From contig JAPTHN010000015.1 in assembly GCA_026936325.1 (NCBI GenBank), positions 6,844,767 through 6,908,766 of the forward strand: 64,000 nucleotides of DNA. Reading direction: 5' to 3'. Shown here piece after piece: positions 57,935-64,000 of this stretch. The stretch comes from Platynereis dumerilii (Eukaryota > Annelida > Polychaeta > Phyllodocida > Nereididae). The position numbers and the translations under genes are program-made. Numbering within the stretch: position 1 is the stretch's first letter; each line of letters begins with the position of its first letter. The notes beneath the pieces were generated by a model that worked only from the letters and a program-made list of their open reading frames with translations, was not told the DNA's origin and ran no database searches.

Positions 57935-59131
57935 CAAGAGATGTTCAACTTATTTTGACAAAATTCAAAACTGCCACTAAATTGAGAATGTTTGCTTCGG
58001 TGGGCCAAAATAATTGCTGTGAGTGATCCGTATGATGCAGATTTGCCTCAAGCATACTATCTTGTGTCATGGAGAATGGTTAATTGGTTATTGTATTTAT
58101 TTGAGCTGATGTTCACTTTGAACCACTGCACAAAGAAACAATTGGGTGTCACCCTCGTAAGGGGTTTCAAAATTTAATTTCCCTGGCCATGCTTCATGGC
58201 CAAATCAGGGGTGATAAACAAAATGAGATCGGTGACAAAGTTCTGTTATCAGCGTATTCATACAAAGATGGCGTAGCATTCCAGTAACAATAGAGGAGGT
58301 GGACACAAGTTTTTACTTGATTTCTGAAAGTGTAACTTACAAAAATAAAGCCAAAAGTAATACAATTTTGAAAAAATGTGTCGAAAAACAAGGAATCTTA
58401 TATCTTTGCTCCACCTGAAACCTTTAAACATAGGACCATAAAAGTTATACACCAAATAAAGCGAAGCTTCATCTACAAGTCTACACCAATTAGTAAGTGG
58501 TTTTCAGCATAAAAGAAATTTACAGAGTGCTTTAAAGTTAGAAGATTTAAAAGTTGAGCAATCCAGTACGAAAATTCATGCATATATTGTTCTGTAATTA
58601 AACACAGAAATTGTCACATTTTCACCTCTAGTAATTCAAATAGGATAGCCCAGTACCTGGTAAGCTTAAATCTAAAATCTGTGTCAGAAAGAACCTTCCT
58701 AAGGTATTTCAACAGTGAGAAAAGAGATAGTATTCATTAGAAGACTGTTCAGGGCCATGGCGCCTAAAATAGCATTTAATATCTACAAGAAAAAGGCAAG
58801 CAATATTCCTGTAACTTGGTGGAGAGGTCACCAAAGACCATCTGATGATGTCTGATAAATTTTAGCAAAATTGGCATTATTGGAAAGAATCTGCTAATAC
58901 ACTTCTCACCACTATCAATGGCCGAAATATGGCTCTCAAAAGTGATGGAGAGGCCTATCTCAGGAAAAGTTTAATAAAATTGTGCAAACTGTTCCAAAAT
59001 ATTTCAAACTCATGTCTTATATTGACAAGACCTACAGTTAACCGTTTCTGTCATCAGAGAGGAAAAAAGTAGCATTTGGCGGTTTTTGTGCAGTGTTGAA
59101 CTTATTGTCAAAATAAGTTGAACACCTCTTG
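57935..59131. mobile_element. 1.2-kb TA-flanked element in the satellite
   Basis: The ends CAAGAGATGTTCAACTTATT and CAAGAGGTGTTCAACTTATT (reverse complement of the right end) match except for one base over about 27 bp and are flanked by TA (57933-57934 and 59132-59133). The right end also contains an extra inverted copy of 'gttgaactta'. Plus-strand translation gives only fragmented peptides without a recognisable DDE core, so this is a degenerate or non-autonomous Tc1/mariner-like element. Confidence 0.8.
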
Positions 59132-62100
59132 TAATTGGAGAGTGGCATATGGAGGGTAGTGGAGGGAGAGTTTCAGATTGAGAGTAACAGATGGAGAGTA
59201 GTTGAGGCAGAGTAGCAGATGAGGAGTTACAGAAGGAGAGTACACTGTTGCAGAGGAAAATTGCAATGGGACGGTAGCAGATTGAGAGTAGCAGATGGAA
59301 AGAAGTAGATGGAAAGTAGCAGATGGAGAGTAACACAGGGAGAGTAGCAGAGGGAGAGGTGCAGATGGCACGTAACAGATGGAGAGTAGCATAGGGAGAA
59401 TTGCAGATAATGAGTAACAGAGGGAGAGTAGCAGATGGAGAGTAGCAGAGGGAGAATAGCAGATCGTGAGTATCAGAGGGAGAGTTGCGGATGAAGAGTA
59501 CCAGATTGGGAGTATCAGTCCGAGAGTAGCACAGGGAGAGTTGCAGAGGGAGAGTTGTAGAGGGAGAGTAGCAGATGGAGAGTGATAGAGAGAGAGTGGC
59601 ACATTGAGAGTAGCAATTGGAGAGCAGCAGATGGAGGGTAGCAGAGGGAGAGTTGCATATTGAGAGTGACAGAGGGAGATTAGCTGTGGGAGAGTGGCAG
59701 ATGGCAAGTTACAGATGGAGAGTGGAAGGGACAGAGTAGCAGAGGAAGAGGAGCAGATAGAGAGAAGCAAATGAAGAGTAGCAATGGGAGGGTAGCAGAT
59801 AAAGAGTAGTAGAGTGAGAGTTGCAGATTGAGAGTAATAGTAGGAGAGTAGCAGATGGAGAGTAGCAGATGGAGAGTAACAGAGGGAGAGCAGCAGATGG
59901 AGAGTAGCGGAGGGAGAGTTGCGGAGGGAGAGTAGCAGAGGGAGAGCAACATATGGAGAGTAGCAGAGTGAGAGTGATGGAGAGAGAGAGAGTGGCAGAT
60001 GGAGAGTTGCAGATGGTGAGTAAAAGAGAGAGTGGCAGATGGAGAGTAGTAATTGGAGAGTAGCAGATTGAGGGTAGTGGAGGGAGAATTTCAGAGGGAG
60101 ATTAGTTGAGGCAGAGTAGCAGATGAGGAGTTACAGAAAGAGTGTAGCAGAGGAAAAATAACAATGGGAGAGTAACAGATGGAGAGTAGTAGAGTGAGAG
60201 TGACAGAGGGAGAGTAGCAGAGTGAGAGTAGCAAATGGAAAGAAGTAGATGGAGAGTAGCAGATGGAGGACAACAGAGGGTGAGTAGCAGATGGCAAGTA
60301 ACAGATGGAGAGTAGCAGATGAGGAGTAATAGAGGGAGAGTAGCAGATGGAGAGTATCAGATAGAGAGTGGCATATAGAGTAGAAATTGGAGATTAGCAT
60401 ATATGGAGAGTAGCAGAGTGAGAGTAGCTGATGGTGAGTAACAGATGCAGAGTAACAGAGGGAGAGTAGCAGATGGAGAATAAGAGAGAGTGACAGATGT
60501 AGTAATTGGAGAGTGGCATATGGAGGGTAGTGGAGGGAGAGTTTCAGATTGAGAGTAACAGAGGGAGAGTAGTTGAGGCAGAGTAGCAGATGAGGAGTTA
60601 CAGAAGGAGAGTAGCAGAGGGAAAATTGCAATGGGAGGGTAGCAGATGGAGAGTAGAAGAGTAAGGGTAGCAGATTGAGAGTAGCAGATGGAAAGAAGTA
60701 GATGGAAAGTAGCAGATGGAGAGTAACACAGGGAGAGTAGCAGAGGGAGAGTGGCAGATGGCACGTAACAGATGGAGAGTAGCATAGGGAGAATCGTAGA
60801 TAATGAGTAACAGAGGGAGAGTAGCAGATGGAGAGTAGCAGAGGGAGAATAGCAGATCGTGAGTATCAGAGGGAGAGATGCGGATGAAGAGTACCAGATT
60901 GAGAGTATCAGTCCGAGAGTAGCACAGGGAGAGTTGCAGAGGGAGAGTTGCAGATGGAGTGTGATAGAGAGAGAGTGGCACATTGAGAGTAGCAATTGGA
61001 GAGCAGCAGATGGAGGGTAGCAGAGGGAGAGTTGCATATGGAGAGCAGCAATTGGAGAGTAGCAGACGGAGAGTTGCAGATGGAGAGTAACAGAGGGTGA
61101 GTAGCAGAGGGAGAGTAGCAGATGGTGAGTAACAGAGAGATTGGCAGATGGAGAGTAGCAATTGCAGAGTAGCATATGGAGTGTAGTGGTGGAAGAGTTG
61201 CAGATGGAGAGTAACAGAGGGAGAGTAGTTGAGGCAGAGTAGCAGATGAAGAGTTACAGAAGGAGAGTAGCAGACTAATGGTAGCAGATGGAGAGTAGCA
61301 ATGGGGGATAGCAGATGGAGAGTAGCAATGGGAGAGTAGCAGATGGCTAGTAACGGATGGAGAGTAGCAGATGGAGAGTAACAGATGGAGAGTAACAGAG
61401 GGAGAGTAGCAGATGGAGAGTAAAAGAGAGAGTGGCATATGGAGAGTAGTAATTGGAGAGTAGCAGATGGAGGGTAGTGGAGGGAGAGTTTCAGAGGGAG
61501 ATTAGTTGAGGCAGAGTAGCAGATGAGGAGTTACAGAAAGAGTGTAGCAGAGGAAAAATAACAATGGGAGAGTAGCAGATGGAGAGTAGTAGAGTGAGAG
61601 TTGCAGATTGAGAGTAACAGCGGGAGAGTAGCAGATGGAGAGTAGCAGATGGAGGACAATAGAGGGTGAGTAGCAGAGGAGAGTAGCAGATGGCAAGTAA
61701 CAGATGGAGAGTAGCAGAGGGAGAATTGCAGATCGGGAGTAACAGAGGGAGAGTGGCAGTTGGTGAGTAGCAGTTGAAGAGTGACAGAGGGAAAGTAGCA
61801 GATGGAGAGTAACATAGAGAGAGTGGCAGATGGAGAGCAGCAATTGGAGAGTAGCATATGGAGAGTAGCAGACGGAGAGTTGCAGATGGAGAGTAACAGA
61901 GGGTGAGTAGGAGAGGGAGAGTAGCAGATGGTGAGTAACAGAGAGATTGGCAGATGGAGAGTAGCAGATGGACGGTAGCTGAGGGAGAGTTGCAGATGGT
62001 TTATTAGAGAGGGAGAGTAGCTGTGGGAGAGTAGCAGATGGCGAGTAACAGATGGAGCATAGCAGAGGCAGAGTAGTAAAGGAAGAGTAGCAGATGGAGA

Positions 62101-62224
62101 GAAGCAGAGGCAGATTAGCAGGAGGAGTGTAGCAGAGGAAGAGTAGCAGAGAGAGAGAGAGAGTAGCAGATGAAGAGTAGCTGAAGTAGAGCTGCAGATT
62201 GAGAGTAGCAGAGCGAGAGTGGCA

Positions 62225-63250
62225 GGGGAAGAGTAGTAGAAGATGGTTGTATGTTGGTATTTTGAGATGTACTCGTGGTTTCAGTTGAAACATTTTATTC
62301 ATTTATGGCAATGCTCAAGCTTGTAGGGCATCACAAATCCTTCTAAACCCTGAAAATTGAGAAAATTTAGAATTGATGGAGGTCCAGCCAACTACTCTGG
62401 ACCTGGTGCAGATGACTTTCACCAAAGAATGGTCATATTGGTAAAAAAGAAGTAAATAACAGATTGGCGGACTCCTTGTCAAGTCAAGTGGAGGCGGAGG
62501 TCAATGAATGTGGCATTCAACATGATATTGTTATGTTTTTTTGTTGTACTCATCAAGATTAAGTTGGCATTTTTTGGTTACACTGTATGTTGAAATTTTA
62601 TGTCTGTGTTGTTTAGCCAGTGTGCGATTTTTGATGATTTTTTACTAAAAATGATCAATTCTGCAGTTCTGCAGCTCCATGAAGTATTTTTGAACCTTTG
62701 GTACTCAATCCAGCTTATTGCAAGTTCAGACCTCTTTGACAAGGTTTTGCCACTACCCAGGAAACATTTGTTAGGGGGGCTAGTGGTCTGGGGGTCGGCT
62801 GGGAGGTTTTATTGGCAGCATAGCCTATAAGATGACCTAGAGGACACCAAGTGGGATACCCTCGTACTAGTGGGATACCCAAACAAGAATGAGGACAGTG
62901 AGGATACCAGTGGGATACCCCAGTACCAGTCGAATACCTACATGTATACAAGAATGTGGACAGTGAAGAAATCAGTGGGATACTCCTGTACCAGTGGGAT
63001 ACCCCAGCATGCCTATACAAGAACGATGACCCTTCTGACACCCTTTTGAGTTACCCTGTACTGGTGGGATGCCACAAGAATGATTGAGTATATTAGTTGC
63101 TGCAGTGGGATGCATATACATATACAAGAAAGAGGACCAAGAGGACACCCAGTGGGATCCCCTGTCCCAGTGGGTTACCCAATTGAAGAATGAGGACAGT
63201 GAGGATACCAGTGGCATACCCAAAGTTTGGGGCACCCCCGGTGAATACCC
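62225..63250. repeat. Right flank, inverted copy of 36.1-38.8 kb
   Basis: 62225-62273 is the reverse complement of the left array border, about 62640-62815 that of 38215-38400, and 62830-63240 that of the minisatellite at 36150-36700 (for example 'gtgggatacccaaacaagaatg'). The palindromic element at 36739-38144 is absent between these blocks on the right side. Unclassified DNA with 'catcaagattaagttgg' fills 62280-62640. Confidence 0.85.
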
Positions 63251-64000
63251 CAGGGCTTGCTTTTACTAAGATGGTTTAACTGGAGGTTAAACTAATCCAG
63301 ACTTAATCCTAGGTTAAACTGTGGGTTTAATCGTGTTTCATTCTACTAAAAGTTAAACTGGTGGTTAATCTAGGTTCACTGGTTAACCTGACTGGTTAAA
63401 CTAATCTTGACTCTATCTTATGTTAATCCTAGTTTAAACCTCGGTTAAACTGAGATTAACTCCACCATCACATATGGCTGGTTTAAGAAGACAATACAAA
63501 GTTATCTTGGTTTCTAAAATCCAGGGCCCAGTTTCACAAAGCTATCGGGGCACGCCCCAGTTCTAGGGTGGTTCCCGTTCCTGTCCCCACTCCAACTGCA
63601 GTATCACAAATTTGGGGCATGTCCCAATCTGTCCCTTAGCAGTACCCTGTTTCAATAGGACAGTCCCCATTGCAGGCCGCAATATTTTAATTCTTGAGCT
63701 CTGGGTGTTTTACTGCAGCTATGCCTATCAAAATAGTGCAGTACTAAGTCAATTTCTTGAATTGTTTGTTTAGATTTCATTTACTGCTGTAATAGTTAAA
63801 GGAGACAAGAAGAGGTGGATATAGGATGAGGAAATGGAAGATAGGACGAGATAGGAATTAAGAGATAGGATGAGGAGATGCACTGTAAAGCTGATGTGTT
63901 GCTTTAACAGCAGCTACCATTATAATACAAAAAAGAGCCACTTTACAGTAGAAAATCGTTGTTTGCATGTACTGTTGTCTTAACTAACTGCCGGCAGCTG
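63251..64000. other. Noncoding, GGTTAAACT-rich, possible MITE end
   Basis: From 63270 to 63470 the motif GGTTAAACT and its complement recur about ten times in both orientations. At 63524 a 'cagggcccagtttcacaaag' sequence begins, the sort of end seen in abundant MITEs of marine invertebrates. Its partner end is not in the window. No gene seen. Confidence 0.35.

Larger units (their letters stand above)
41222..62250. repeat. 14-bp minisatellite, right arm (GAGAGTAGCAGATG orientation)
   Basis: The same 14-mer as 38765-41217 but inverted, continuing for about 21 kb with interruptions: 42640-43385, 44440-44500, 44825-45415, 45507-46580, 48315-54347 and 57935-59131. Higher-order segments recur, for example 'cagatgaggagttacagaa' near 47306, 54382, 55766, 59215, 60120, 60590 and 61520, and 'aaagaagtagatgg' at many sites. 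The minus-strand frames (up to 412 codons) result from the 14-bp period. Confidence 0.9.

Noticed and set aside
41217-62250. CRISPR-like array of short repeats
   Set aside because: Direct 14-bp tandem units without spacers, in eukaryotic DNA.

Overview
The window is eukaryotic, repeat-dominated DNA, most likely from a marine invertebrate animal. Evidence for this is Harbinger, hAT, Tc1/mariner-like and TTAA-targeting DNA transposons, tRNA-derived SINEs with (TATC)n tails, LINE 3' fragments with short tandem-repeat tails, and kilobases of minisatellite. The species cannot be fixed from sequence alone. No host protein-coding gene was recognised. The only convincing coding regions belong to transposable elements.

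Region 1 (about 1-32.5 kb) is AT-rich and built from four to six diverged head-to-tail copies of a noncoding unit of about 5.8 kb, with full and short versions. Landmarks recur in the same order, so one copy often shows the empty site of an insertion in another. This resolves a SINE (18732-19075), two TTAA-flanked elements (9055-9884 and 10022-15063), an insertion flanked by TTA (21834-22562) and a retroposon tail (28683-28885). A TA-flanked MITE (2901-3831), two LINE ORF2 3' ends and a hAT MITE with a perfect 8-bp target duplication (31519-31775) are also present.

Region 2 (32.5-38.7 kb) holds small palindromes, a tandem repeat of about 57 bp, a 30-bp G/C-rich minisatellite (35340-36120), an irregular minisatellite (36180-36700) and a 1.4-kb palindromic TA-flanked element (36739-38144).

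Region 3 (38.7-62.3 kb) is a giant 14-bp minisatellite (GAGAGTAGCAGATG type). Its orientation flips once near 41220, and its flanks at 36.1-38.8 kb and 62.2-63.3 kb are inverted copies of each other. All the long Leu/Ser/Tyr-rich reading frames here are products of the 14-bp period. LINE pieces, a foldback element, a second minisatellite, a TA-flanked element and a 6.03-kb Harbinger transposon interrupt the array.

The Harbinger element (48315-54347, 18-bp perfect TIRs, TAA target duplication) carries two convergent genes: a DDE transposase (HARBI1-like, one in-frame stop and one frameshift) and a MADF/SANT-type DNA-binding protein. In this superfamily the two proteins act together, the Myb-like partner helping the transposase bind and enter the nucleus. 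The most striking observation is that both genes end 30-40 nt upstream of the same 16-nt hairpin, GGCCCTTTTAAGGGCC followed by ACCAAA. This has the sequence and geometry of the metazoan replication-dependent histone mRNA 3' stem-loop, which suggests an element whose messages use histone-type, non-polyadenylated, cell-cycle-linked 3' ends.
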